Position numbers and translations under genes: made by a program. Shown one piece after another: positions 34,525-45,002 of a DNA stretch of 64,000 nt. Each line of letters starts with the position of its first letter. Positions within the stretch are counted from its first letter, which is position 1. This stretch comes from Macrocybe gigantea. Taxonomy: Eukaryota; Basidiomycota; Agaricomycetes; Agaricales; Callistosporiaceae. The stretch lies in NCBI GenBank assembly GCA_011319805.1, contig SJRY01000288.1, forward strand, positions 49,617 to 113,616, in the 5' to 3' direction. The notes under the pieces are model-generated. The model did no database searches and was not told the DNA's origin. It was given only the letters and a program-made list of their open reading frames with translations.

Positions 34525-34907
34525 TTTAGTGCTATGCCAACCAGCCCCTCTGATCCATTCAGGATCAAAGCAGTTCTTCCAGAAGGTGCACTTCTAGTCA
34601 TTGGTGGAGTGGTCTTTGCTGCAGCTAAGACACTTCAGAGCATGCAGGCAGGGCTGGCCTGCCAGAGTTGCCTCACGAGGAGGGTTAGCCTTAGGTCTCG
34701 CCTTGCAGCAAGATGCAAGCATGTGGTAGTGTTCTTTTTTATGGGATTCCCCATAGATCAGGCACTGGAGAGATTGCTGGTTGCACTTCAAAGCAGAGTG
34801 CCTCTAGCACCAGCAGCGTTTGCAGAGAGGTACTCCTAGTGAAGAAAGAGCAGTGCAGAACTGGCAGTGCCAGTTCTGGACCATAACAGTGCAATTGTCC
34901 AGAGCCT

Positions 34908-36320
34908 TCACATTCTAGCCAGTTGATGTATCTTTGATATTGAACCAAATGGTTGCAGTATCAGAATTTTAGAGTTACACATGATGCATGGCATTCCAAC
35001 AAGGGTGATGAGATCTGAGAATGAGGAGTCTTGAAGAATCTCATAAGCTTGCCAAGCAGTGATGACACTGCTATCGACATTGAAGTATGGTACATTGAGC
35101 AGTTTTATATAAGAAACACTCATAGGAATGGCAAGCTCAATGGTAGATCCTACCAGAGCATACTGGAGAGCAGCCTCACATAAAATGCCAAGGTCCTTGG
35201 GAGATGCCACCTTCATCATCAAATAAGAGAACCAGAAGGCAGAGTGATCCTGGATCGATTCACATTGAATCCAGGATTTACCAGCAGTCAGCCCTTGATT
35301 GAAAGCTGAGAGAAGAGTTCTGGTGGCAACAGAGACATTGTCCACAGGGAAGGTGAAGGTCACCCTGACGTTCCATAGGGATAAACCATGAGAAGTAGAC
35401 TTCACCTTCTTCTTGAGTGGTCTGGAAGGCTCTCCGGTCACTTCCTTTTGCAAGAAGATGATCTTTTCAGCAGAGAGGTGTAGAAATGTCTTTGCCAAAG
35501 CTACAATAGTCTCAGCAGGTGTATTGGCTAGTTGGGCCAATGCTTGTATATAGGAGTACTTGCCAGCAGAAGGGCAAGTAGTCCTGTTAACTGGAGGGGA
35601 TGGTCCATGCCCAGGGGTGTGGGAGCATGATTGCAGTTGTAGTGGAGGGGGGTGATTCAGGTTCTGAGGTGGTCTCAGAGAGCGAGTGCCCATGTTCAAT
35701 CGGGAGTCTTCCAGATACACAGTACCAGAAGGAAAAGTGTAAGGAGTGGGATTGGCAAAACGAGTTGACTTTCCATGAGAAGGGAGGTGCACGTTGACAA
35801 TTTCATGCAGATGTGTTCCAAGACAGTGCTGAGGTCCATCCAGAGTAGGGATGGAGAACATGTTGACATCACCAGTACTGCTGACAAGGGTCGCAATGCC
35901 CTCAGTGATGGCATACTGATATCCTGCCAGAATAGAGACAGAGGATGAGCTGACCTTCAAAATCCAGTCTTTGAGGGCAGCAAGAGATTCAGCAGTGGCC
36001 TTGGCTTCACTGTGAAGGAACTGATCACCTTCTGGGAAGACTGCAATGCCAATGTGGTTGTTATTGTAAGCTGCCTCAGTAGACAGTATCAATGGGAATG
36101 GGGTGTGGGAGGTCTGGTAGGCCTGCCTGCATTAGAAGCATTGGTATCATCAGTATCTATAAGACCATCGCCACCTTGGAATAAGAGTCTTTCATTCCTC
36201 TAGGCAGGAGGTGGTGGAGTGGGGGATCGAAATGGACTAGCAGAGGGCCATCCAGGATGCAGATTGAGTGGTGCAGGACCACCGCTGCCAACAATGTTGA
36301 GCAGGTCATCACTCATAGGA
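34908..36320 (-). pseudogene. LINE-1 ORF1 (gag-like), mostly open
   Basis: A 394-codon frame covers most of ORF1 from LSTEAAYNNNHIGIA down to the nucleic-acid-binding part, and the start MSDDLLNI lies near 36316 in another frame. The zinc-knuckle part follows at lower coordinates (about 34590-34840; CCRARGTLCFEV frame broken). ORF1 of such LINEs binds the element RNA. The copy has frame changes at both ends, so it is not functional. Confidence 0.7.
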
Positions 36321-36510
36321 AACTCTAGTATTTCGGTTGATTTTCAGCCAATTTTCGCAATATGAAAAAGGAGAATGCTAAAGAGTGTATGGGACTCAGA
36401 TATGCAACTTGATTAGAAATCAGCCCAGTTGATGATAGTGTAGAGTGATGCAAGCAATGAGGATGAGTTGTTTATACTTATTTACAAATGGGCATTGCAG
36501 AAAGAGGTGC

Positions 36511-37918
36511 TTTTTTTGAGATTTATATGGTTCAACTAGAGGGGTTTCACCAAGGTGGTCCAAACCAAGTCTGCAAACTCTACAAATTGCTTTATGGTCT
36601 TAAACAGTCTGCTAGATAGTGGAACAAGAAGCTACACTCTGTCTTATTGTCTATGGAATTCAAATGACTTGAATCTGACCGCTCTATCTACCTCTATGTC
36701 AAGGGGGAGGTAAAGGTCATTGTTCCCATTTACATTGATGATATCACACTGGCTTCAAAGAACACTGCTGCTATTGACAAAGTGGTTGCAGAGCTGTCTA
36801 GGCACTTCAAAATCAGAGACTTGGGACCAAGCACTTTTTTATTGGGTGTGGAGATTATTAGAGACAGGCAGAAGCGGACCATTGCACTTTCCCAGAAGCA
36901 GTACATCTTAAACACACTGGAGCGCTATGGGATGGCGGATTGCAAGCCTGTCAAGACACCTATGATGACAGGTCTTAACCTTTCCAAGGCAATGGCACCT
37001 CAGACTCCAGAGGAGGCGGACTTTATGAAGAACATCCCCTACCTTGGTGCTGTTGGATCACTCCAGTACTTAGCCACCATGACTAGACCAGACATAGCAG
37101 CTGCTATATCATGTCTGGGATGCTTCAACTCGAATCCTGGTCCATAGCATTGGAATGCAGTCAAGCATTTGCTGAGATACTGCAAAGGGACTTTGGATCT
37201 CAAGCTGACATACTCTGGAGATCTTGGTCCAGAGATGTTTACATCATTCTGTGATGCTTCCCATGGTGATTGCCTAGACTCTGGATGCTCTACTGGTGGA
37301 TATGCAATAATTCTTAGTGGTGGAGCTATTGGATGGTCATTCAAACTGCAGCCTTTTGTCACACTTTCTACTACTGAAGCAGAGTATATTGCTGCAGTAG
37401 AAGCTGGAAAGGAGATCTTATGGATGTGCAACATTATGCAGGAAATGAGATACCCTGTGTTGCAAGCATCACCACTCAAGATTGACAATCAGTCTGCACT
37501 GAGTGTCACAAAGAATCCAGAGCATCATGGGCATATGAAACAGCTAGATTTGCGATACTTCTGGCTTAGGGATACAGTGGAGCAGAAGAGTATATGGCCT
37601 GAGTTTATCCCAGGAACTGAACAAGTTGCAGACTTGTTAACCAAACCACTTACTGTACCAAAGGTTGAATTCTGTAGACAGAGAATGGGACTTGTAGGTA
37701 TATAGTTTAGACAGTTCAGGTCAGAGGGAGGTGTTAGAAATGCCCCTCCTGTCCGGACTTGTGCATAGGACAGGAGCCAGGCTATGCGCCTAGCAATGCA
37801 CACAGCCTTCTACATGTATATATAGGTAGCACAGAGTGCCTTGAAGTCCTCAGTGTTCTCACTCAGGACTTCTAGGTTCTAAGGCTCATTCAGAGTGTTC
37901 CCTGTGCCTAGTTTTAAC
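36511..37918 (+). mobile_element. Ty1/copia fragment: RT-RNase H and 3' LTR
   Basis: Starts inside RT (EIYMVQLEGFHQGG; KLLYGLKQS) and runs to the element's 3' end. The RT box YIDD is at 36731-36742, then RDLGPSTFLLGVEI, LGAVGSLQYLATMTRPD, and RNase H (STTEAEYIAAVEAGKE; EHHGHMKQLDLRYFWLRD). Pol ends at TAG 37703-37705 region. A polypurine tract TCAGAGGGAGG precedes the LTR. A few stops remain (for example TGA near 36664 and TAG near 37145). The 5' part is cut by the LINE ending at 36510. Confidence 0.88.
37732..37918 (+). repeat. Copia LTR, short form
   Basis: About 187 bp, TGTTAGAAATGCCCC to AGTTTTAAC, with a TATATATAGG box near 37819. It lacks the hairpin repeats and some other blocks found in the 403-bp LTR forms at 41962 and 48358. 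The last bases are altered, and LINE sequence follows at once. Confidence 0.85.
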
Positions 37919-39410
37919 CAGCTGGCTAAAGAGTCTTAAAATGAGTGTCATCGCATTCAATATCCCTCAATACTTTCTCTTACTTAACCATTGTATATTG
38001 GTAAGGATATTGCAACATGGAGGCTTTGCATGTGAAGTGTTAAGATTCTTCAAGTCTTATCTCATTGGGTATAAAACTTCTTATGCCTGGCATAGTGCCA
38101 TCTCGCCTGAGTTTGATACTGACATTGGTGTTGGCCAAGGCTCAGCTTTATCCCCCATACTGTCTGCCCTTTATTTGGCACCAGTGCTGAAAATCTACCA
38201 GAAGGCAGGTGATATGCTGACCATCATGTCATTTGTGGATGATGGACTGATCATTGCTCAGTCCAAGTCCATCCCGGAAAATATTCTGAAGCTCCAGAGA
38301 GCATATGCATCTGTGCATAACCTCTTCACAGACTTTGGTCTTATTGTCGAACACAACAAAACTGAACTGCAGCACTTCTCATGCAATAGTAAGGATCCCT
38401 ACCCTTCTATTGATTCAGGTTTTGCCCCCTTCACAGGTAATACTCCACTGCAACCCAAGGATGTCTGGAGATATCTTGGGTTCTTTTTGGATGTGTGCCT
38501 ATCCTTTAGGAAACATGTCTGTCATTATGCAATGAAGGCACTGACTACTGCCAGGGCCTTTCAGATGTTGGGCAATTCTGTTCAGGGCTTATCCCTCCAA
38601 CAGAAGCACATTCTTTACTTGTTGTGCACATGTCCTATCGCAATGTATGGCTGTCTACTCTGGAACTTCAATGGTATGTGCAATGTCACACTGATGAAGC
38701 AACTATGCCAGATGCTTGCATCTGGATTAATGGTCAGTTTCACACCACTCCTGAGGGTGCAGCTGAAATGATGGCCTGCATTGAGCCTATCACTGGCTTC
38801 ATCAAGCATTTGAAAGTCAGGTCCTCTGCCTGTCTCACTAATTCCAACTTGAGGCATGCCCGCAGGTCTCTGACTACCCTGTCGCAGGTGGGAGGTGATC
38901 TCTCGAGGTCAAAGAATTTGGCCTCTTTATCAGAAAGGCAGCACAGTGCACTCAAGTCCCCTCTCAAGGATTTGGTGGACCTTAAACCATCTAACTTTTT
39001 ATCCACAGACATTTCACAGATGCAAATAATCCAGGCAGGCAGCTTTGATGAATTCAGCAGTCGCCTTGAGATCAATAAACTCCTCAGCAGGGATGAAGAC
39101 TCTATCAAGGCTTACCATGCATCACTTGAACAGGCACTCATTGAGTGCCAGCTTGAGTCCAGCTGTGTATATATGAGTAGTGACGGTGCCATGCCCACTA
39201 AAGCAGATACACTTAAGCAGTCTGTGTATTCGTCCTGGGTCTACCAAGGCAATATGCTTATTTACGAAACTTGTCAGCCTGTTGGCAAAGCAATGTTGGA
39301 TTGTATATGTCCATCCAAAAGGCTATCACACAGAATGGAGTTACATCCATCACGTGCTTCCTCGACTCGATGAATGCTATTAACTGCATCGTCAATTGTA
39401 ACCCCCACTC
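37919..39410 (+). mobile_element. LINE fragment: RT to RNase H
   Basis: Plus-strand ORF2 part from the RT core (AFNIPQYFLLLNHCI; GVGQGSALSPILSAL; FVDDGLIIAQSKS) to RNase H (MSSDGAMPTKADTLKQS) and a little beyond (NCNPHSV). Both ends abut copia LTRs, so the original ends are lost. A 276-codon frame (37941-38771) and a 249-codon frame (38624-39373) cover most of it with one shift. Confidence 0.85.
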
Positions 39411-39788
39411 TGTTAAAACTAGGCACAGGAAATACTCTGGACGAGCCTTAGAACCTAGAAGTCCTGAGTGAGAATACTAGTAATTGAGTTATGTACAAGT
39501 ACTTGCCTAGAAGTCCTGAGTGACAACACTGAGGACTTCAAGGCGCTCTGTGCTATCTATATATACATGTAGAAGGCTGTGTGCATTGCTAGGCGCATAG
39601 CCTGGGTCCTGTCCTATGCACAAGTCTGGACAGGAGGGGCATTTCTAACACCTCCCCCTGACCTGAACTGTCTAAACTATATACCTACAAGTCCCATTCT
39701 CTGTATACAGAATTCAACCTTTGGTACAGTAAGTGGTTTGGTTAACAAGTCTGCAACTTGTTCAGTTCCTGGAATAAACTCAGGCCAT
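39411..39788 (-). mobile_element. Copia 3' end fragment, minus
   Basis: LTR at 39411-39650 (240 bp, in minus orientation TGTTAAAACTAGG to TTTCTAACA), then the polypurine tract complement and about 130 bp of the RNase H 3' end (complement of text ending VEFCRQRMG). It is cut at 39788 where LINE sequence starts. Together with 37732-37918 it brackets the LINE fragment in inverted orientation. Confidence 0.85.
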
Positions 39789-41104
39789 ATTGCTCATTGT
39801 ATGAGGATCCTCCTCATGTGATGGCATATGTTCACAACCGCTTATATCAGTTGCATCCCTCCCTTCAATTATCAGCTTCTCCACTCTGGGAGCCTCTATT
39901 CCTCACAAATGCCTACTCTGATGTAGACAGAAGTGCTATTCACTTGCTGCATGATTGTGCTGAAAGACCTGACTTCTCCAACCTATCCTACTTAGAAGGG
40001 GATTTCAATTGTCATTATGAACTCTGGGATGGAGTCCATACTTCGCAGCATACATGAGGAGAGATGTTGTGCAATGCAGCACTTGACCTTGGTCTCAACT
40101 GGGCAGAGCCATCCAATCATGGCCTGACCTTCATCTCACACAATGTGGAGCTGCGGCCCTCAGTTATCGATTTGATGTTCACCCCTGTTGATGTGGTAGA
40201 GGTGGCACTGGTCATTTGTGACTACCTGAGATTGACTTCGGACCACTGTCTGTTGTCTCTTTCCCTAAACATCCTATTGGTGGACCTCTCTGATCCACGC
40301 CAGACTCTTCCAAAGAACAGTGTGCCTGAGTTTATCTCAGACATTGCTGGTGATCTGCTCGGTATGGACTTGGTGCCAATTGAGTCACCAGATGATCTAG
40401 AGAGCATTCTCGAGACTCTCTCCAAATCAGTTGACCATGCTTGGGACCTCCACTCCAAGGAGTGCAAGCTATCGAAGCGGAGCAAAGGCTGGTGGAATCA
40501 GCATTGTTCCGAAACCTTGGACACCTTCAGACAGACCCAGACTGAAGGGGACCATCGCATCTGGTGCCAAGCTATTAAAGATGCCAAACGCACCTTCTTT
40601 GATCAGCGAATCAAGGAAGTTGCTGAAAAGTCATGACGTCTATGGGATCTAGCCACATGGATGAAGCAAAGGCCGCTTCTGGCCTATGAGGCTATCTCCT
40701 TCCAGGGGCAACCTTGCACCACAGCCAACCTCTGGGTTGGGGGACCTTGAGCATCAATTCAGCAGGGTGTTTGATGAAAGCAGACACCAAGCTTCTTTGC
40801 GAACTGCAGGCTCTGCGACGCTTGTTTGTTATGGGCTCTTTTGGACCCTTTACATGGAATTAACCACATCTGGCTCCTAGGAGCCGGGGGATGCAGGCCG
40901 AGCAGGCAAGTCAGCATGAGCGCGCGCCTGCATGGCACACGCACAGGCAGGAGACAGCAGGGTTAGTGCACCTTCTATGTATATCTCCTCAGTCTGGTTG
41001 TATTCAGACTAGTTGTATTTATTGTAGGCACCCTCATGTCTCTACAAGTGGACTGCCATTGAGCACTGCTGTATAAATTGTTGATTTAAAAAAAAAAAAA
41101 AAAA
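39789..41104 (+). mobile_element. LINE copy: endonuclease part joined to 3' end
   Basis: Plus-strand ORF2 endonuclease text (EPLFLTNAYSDVDRS; EGDFNCHYELWDGVH; SDHCLLSLSLNI) and the region after it up to about 40710. A jump to the 3' untranslated part then follows, ending in the A run 41088-41104. RT and RNase H are missing by internal deletion. The longest intact stretch is 190 codons (40064-40636). Confidence 0.85.
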
Positions 41105-41597
41105 GCCCTCCTACTTCAAGCAGAGCCTGTCAGTCAATATTCTGAAACCCAGAAAACCTGCATATGAGACTCCAAAAGCCTTTCATCTGATTGTGCTTTT
41201 GAATACTCTCAGCAAACTCATTAAAAAAATGCTGGCACGGCATATGCAATACGAAGCGACCAAATATGCTGTCTTCGATCCGAAGCAGGTCGGTGGCATT
41301 TGGCAGAACTCTATGGAGGATGCTGGTGTCTTCCTAACCCATATTATCTGGCAAGGCTGGCTAAAGGGTCTCAAGATGAGCATCATTGCTTTCAATGTTG
41401 CTCAATATTTCCCCTCTCTCAACCATTGTATGTTGGTAAGGATACTTCAACATGGGGGCTTTGCATATCAAGTGTCCAAGTTCTTTGAGTCTTACCTCAT
41501 CAGGTGTAAAACTTCATATGATTGGCGTAGTGCCATCTCACCAGAGTTTGATGCCAATGTTGGTGTCAGCCAAGGCTCTGCTCTATCCCCAGTACTG

Positions 41598-41635
<38 letters not shown>

Positions 41636-41961
41636 ACAATTTGTATAGCAGTGCTCAATAGCAGTCCACTTGTAAATACACCCAGGTACCTACGATAAAT
41701 ACAACTAGTCCGAAGAAGCCCAGACTGAGGAAATGTACATGGAAGGTGCATTAACCCTGTTGTCTCATGCCTGCGCCCGAGCTGTTCATGCTCATGCCCA
41801 CGCTGACTTGCCTATTCGGCCTGCATCTCCCAACTCCTAGGAGCCGGATATGGTCAGTTCCACATAAAGGGTCCAAAAGAGCCTATAACAAGAGGAGTCA
41901 CAGAGACTGCAATACACAATGAAGCTCGGTGTTCGCTTTCATCAAACACCATATTGAATTG

Positions 41962-42364
41962 TGTTAAGACTAGGCACAGGGAACACTCTGGACGAGCCTT
42001 AGAACCTAGAAGTCCTGAGTGAGAACACTAGTAATTGAGTTATGTACAAGTACTTGCCTAGAAGTCCTGAGTGAGAACACTGGGGACTTCAAGGCGCTCT
42101 ATGCTACCTATATATACGTGTAGAAGGCTGTGTGCGCAGCCTATGGCTGCGCATTGCTGCGGGCACAGCTGTAGGCTGTGCACTGCTGCAGAGACAGCCA
42201 TTTACTGCGCATTACTGCGTGCACAGCTTGTGCTGTGCATTGCTGTGGACGCAGCCACAGGCTGCATATTGCTGCGCACACAGCTATAGGCTGTGTGCAT
42301 TGCTAGGCGCATAGCCTGGGTCCTGTCCTATGCACAAGTCCGGACAGGAGGGGCATTTCTAACA
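41962..42364 (-). repeat. Solo copia LTR, long form with hairpin repeats
   Basis: A 403-bp LTR (TGTTAAGACTAGG to TTTCTAACA) with a perfect 5-bp target duplication AATTG (41957-41961 and 42365-42369). Between about 42132 and 42300 it carries five or six imperfect ~33-bp units, each able to fold (for example GCGCAGCCTATGGCTGCGC and CACAGCTGTAGGCTGTG). The short LTR forms at 37732 and 39411 lack these units. Confidence 0.93.
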
Positions 42365-42501
42365 AATTGATGCTCTGGGTCCCCCGGCCCAAAGGCTGGT
42401 TGCGGTTACTTCCGTGCAAAGGCCCTGCTAGGAGCCATAACCCGAGTATCCCCCGCTATGAAGAGGCAGTTACCCGCCACCTGGATCCGGGATAAAAGCA
42501 C

Positions 42502-44965
42502 TTCTCTTTCCACAACCCCCACTTGTAAACAACTGTAAACAACTCTCACAAATCGCACTCCTCGTTCTACGGTGAAAACACTTGGGACGATCGTTGATCA
42601 GGTTGCAGATCCGGATACCTACATCCTTGAGCACTCCCCGTTCTTAAAATCGCGAAAATCGGCTGAAAATCCACCGATTTATTAGAGTTTTTCAATGAGC
42701 GACGATCCGCTCAACATTGTTGGCAGCGGTGGGCCTCCACCGCTAAATCCGCACCCTGGGCGGACCCCCTCAGGCCCCTCTCGACCCCCCGCTCCTTCCC
42801 CTCAGGGGACAGGAGCCTTCTCTTCCAAGGCGGCGACGGTTTGATGGATACCGATGATGCTGGCCCCTCGAATCGGACTGGGTCTACCGAACCCCCCGTT
42901 CCTCCATCTCCGTCGATGCTGTCCACGGAGGCAGCTTATAACGACAATGCTATCGGTATTGCGGTCTTTCCTGAAGGGCATTGGTTCCTTCACGGTGAAG
43001 CGAAGGCCGCCACTGAGTCCCGCGCTGCCCTTAAGGATTGGATCCTCAAGGTCGGCAAAGCATCTGTCTCCATCCCGGCGGGCTATCAGTATGCCATCGC
43101 TGAGGGTATTGCGGCCTTGGTCGCTACTGCGGGCGATGTTAACATGTTCTCCGTCCCTACTCTCCAGGGACCTCAGCATGAACTCGGAGCGCGCTTGCAG
43201 AGTATTGTAAATGCGCACCTTCCCTCGCGTGGGAAATCAACTCGCTTTGCCGATCCCGCCACTCACCACTCCCCCTCTGGTACAGTGCGACCAGAGGACT
43301 CACGTTCGAACCAGGGCACCCGCCTCCGAGACCGGCTCGGAACCCAAACCGCCCTCCCCCACCCCCTCGTACGTGATCTCGTTCCCGGACTCCTGGACGT
43401 GGACCGCCTCCTCCGGTCAATAGGGCTACTCGCCCATCTTCCGGCAAGCGCTCCTATGCGCAAGCCTTGGCCCAACCGGCCAACACTCCTGCCGAGGCTA
43501 TTGTAGCCCTGGCAAAGACATTCCCACACCTCCCCGCAGAGAAGATTGTCTCCTTGCAAAAGGAAGCAACTGGGGAGCCGTCTGGACCACCTAAGAAGAA
43601 GGCGAAGTCCACGTCTCACGGACCATCCCGTCGTAACGTCCGGGTCAGTTACTCTTTTCTGGCTGACACTGATTCTGTTGCCGCCGGAGCTCTTCTTAAT
43701 GCCCTTAATAGGGCGTTGACCACTGGTAAGTCCTGGATTCGATGCGAATCTATCCAGGATCATTCCGCCTCCTCGTTCTCTTGTCTGATGACGAGGGTGG
43801 CTTCTCCGAAAGACCTCAGCATTTTGCGTGAGGCCACTCTCCCCTGTGCTCCGGCAGGATCTACTGTCGAGCTCGCAATCCGATGAGCATTTCTTATTTG
43901 AAACTGCTCGACGTTCCCTATTTCAATGCCGATGGTAGCATTATCACATTAATCGCATCATCGATTGCAACCCCCACTCTGTGCAGTCACATTCTATTGC
44001 ACTTTGTGCATCACTGAAAGCTTGGCTCTCTGAATCCGAGCAGCGCCGGATTGAATTCTGGCACGTCCCTTCCAAATGGAAGTGGGCAATACAAGTCGAG
44101 GCTCACGAGCTCGCTCGAAGCCTGGACGTTCCCCTGGGGCTTCGTCCCCTCTACACCACCGATGGCCTTTGAAAGGAGGCTGACGAGGATATGCATAGCA
44201 CTTGGTTCCAGAATTCTGGGAACAAGAAATATATTGGTGCTTCCACATTTCGTTTTCACGAAGCAGGAAAGCCAAATTCTTATGAACGCCCCTCTCGGAA
44301 GAGAATGGGCTTCATGAAGTTAGTGACAGACAATGAGCTTTATGCTCGCTGTTCATGTCTCGCATGCGGCTATGCTCCGATCAATGCGTATCAGGCACGG
44401 TTTAATTTTGTCAAGAGCGATTTATGCTCTTGCGGACGAGGGGCTGAAGACTCCATCCACGTCATGACTCAGTGCCGTAACTGGCACAGACCAACCGAAC
44501 GCCAGTTTGACGCCTTTGTGCGTCACTGGTTCATTAAGTACCTGACATCCAATAAGGCTGCAGGTGCTTTCATTCCGGATCCAGGCGGCAGGTGACTGCC
44601 GCTCTGTAGCGGAGATCGTCCGGGGCAACCTGGACAATCTTAAAACAGTCGGGTCAGTGACCGAAGCACTGACCAAGCGCTATGCGAATCGCAAACTTCG
44701 CAACAGCATTGTTATAGGTCCTTTTGGACCTTTTACGTGGAATTGACCGCAACCGACCCTCTGGGGTTGGGGGACAATGCTCGAGCGAGTGAATATGCGT
44801 GAGCTCGAGTCATATAGCTCGAGCGCGGGCACGAGAGAACAGGGCAGTGCGGCCCTCTATGTATCTCCCTTCAGTCTGGTTGGCCTCGGACTAGTCGTAT
44901 TTATAGTAGGTACCTTGGTGTATTTACAAGCGGACTGCCACCATGCACCGCTATATAAATTGTTG

Positions 44966-45000
<35 letters not shown>
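42502..45000 (+). mobile_element. LINE-5: internally deleted full-span LINE inside LINE-4
   Basis: A copy with both natural ends. The 5' end is TTCTCTTTCCACAACCCCC and the 3' end is the A run 44970-45000. An 18-bp target duplication GATCCGGGATAAAAGCAC flanks it (42484-42501 and 45001-45018). It holds most of ORF1 (42695 to about 43955), and then a deletion takes it straight to the end of RNase H and the C-terminal CCHC part (CSCGRGAEDSIHVMTQC near 44430). Endonuclease and RT are absent, so it is non-autonomous and must have been moved in trans or deleted afterwards. Confidence 0.92.
42695..43960 (+). pseudogene. ORF1 of LINE-5, truncated
   Basis: Starts MSDDPLNIVGSGGPP. After a frame change it has a 221-codon stretch from 42841 (MDTDDAGPSNRTG; STEAAYNDNAIGIAVFPEG), then 43467-43886 (HLPAEKIVSLQKEA; SKSWIRCESIQDHSA-like text). 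It ends near 43955 at the internal deletion, before the zinc knuckles. The first 300 residues match ORF1 of LINE-8 very closely. Confidence 0.75.

Positions 45001-45002
<2 letters not shown>

Larger units (their letters stand above)
31755..36510 (-). mobile_element. LINE-1 of this window: Tad1/I-like non-LTR element, minus, internally damaged
   Basis: The 3' end is at the T run 31755-31770 and the 5' end near 36510 (complement of CCTCTTTCTGCAATGCCC, shared with the LINE starts at 48622 and 55733). The 3' untranslated part runs to about 32230. ORF2 C-terminal and RNase H/RT text runs from 32404 to 33600 (SSDGTIPMKADTL; DKEAKFFDLEGS on the opposite frame). ORF1 is at 34540-36320 with a long frame. 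Endonuclease and the first half of RT are missing, replaced by an unrelated block at 33625-34524. Confidence 0.85.

Noticed and set aside
42071..42314. Cys/Ala-rich small protein in the copia LTR hairpin repeats
   Set aside because: It is a simple translation of the repeated GCTGCG/CACAGC units. It lies within an LTR and is absent from other LTR copies.
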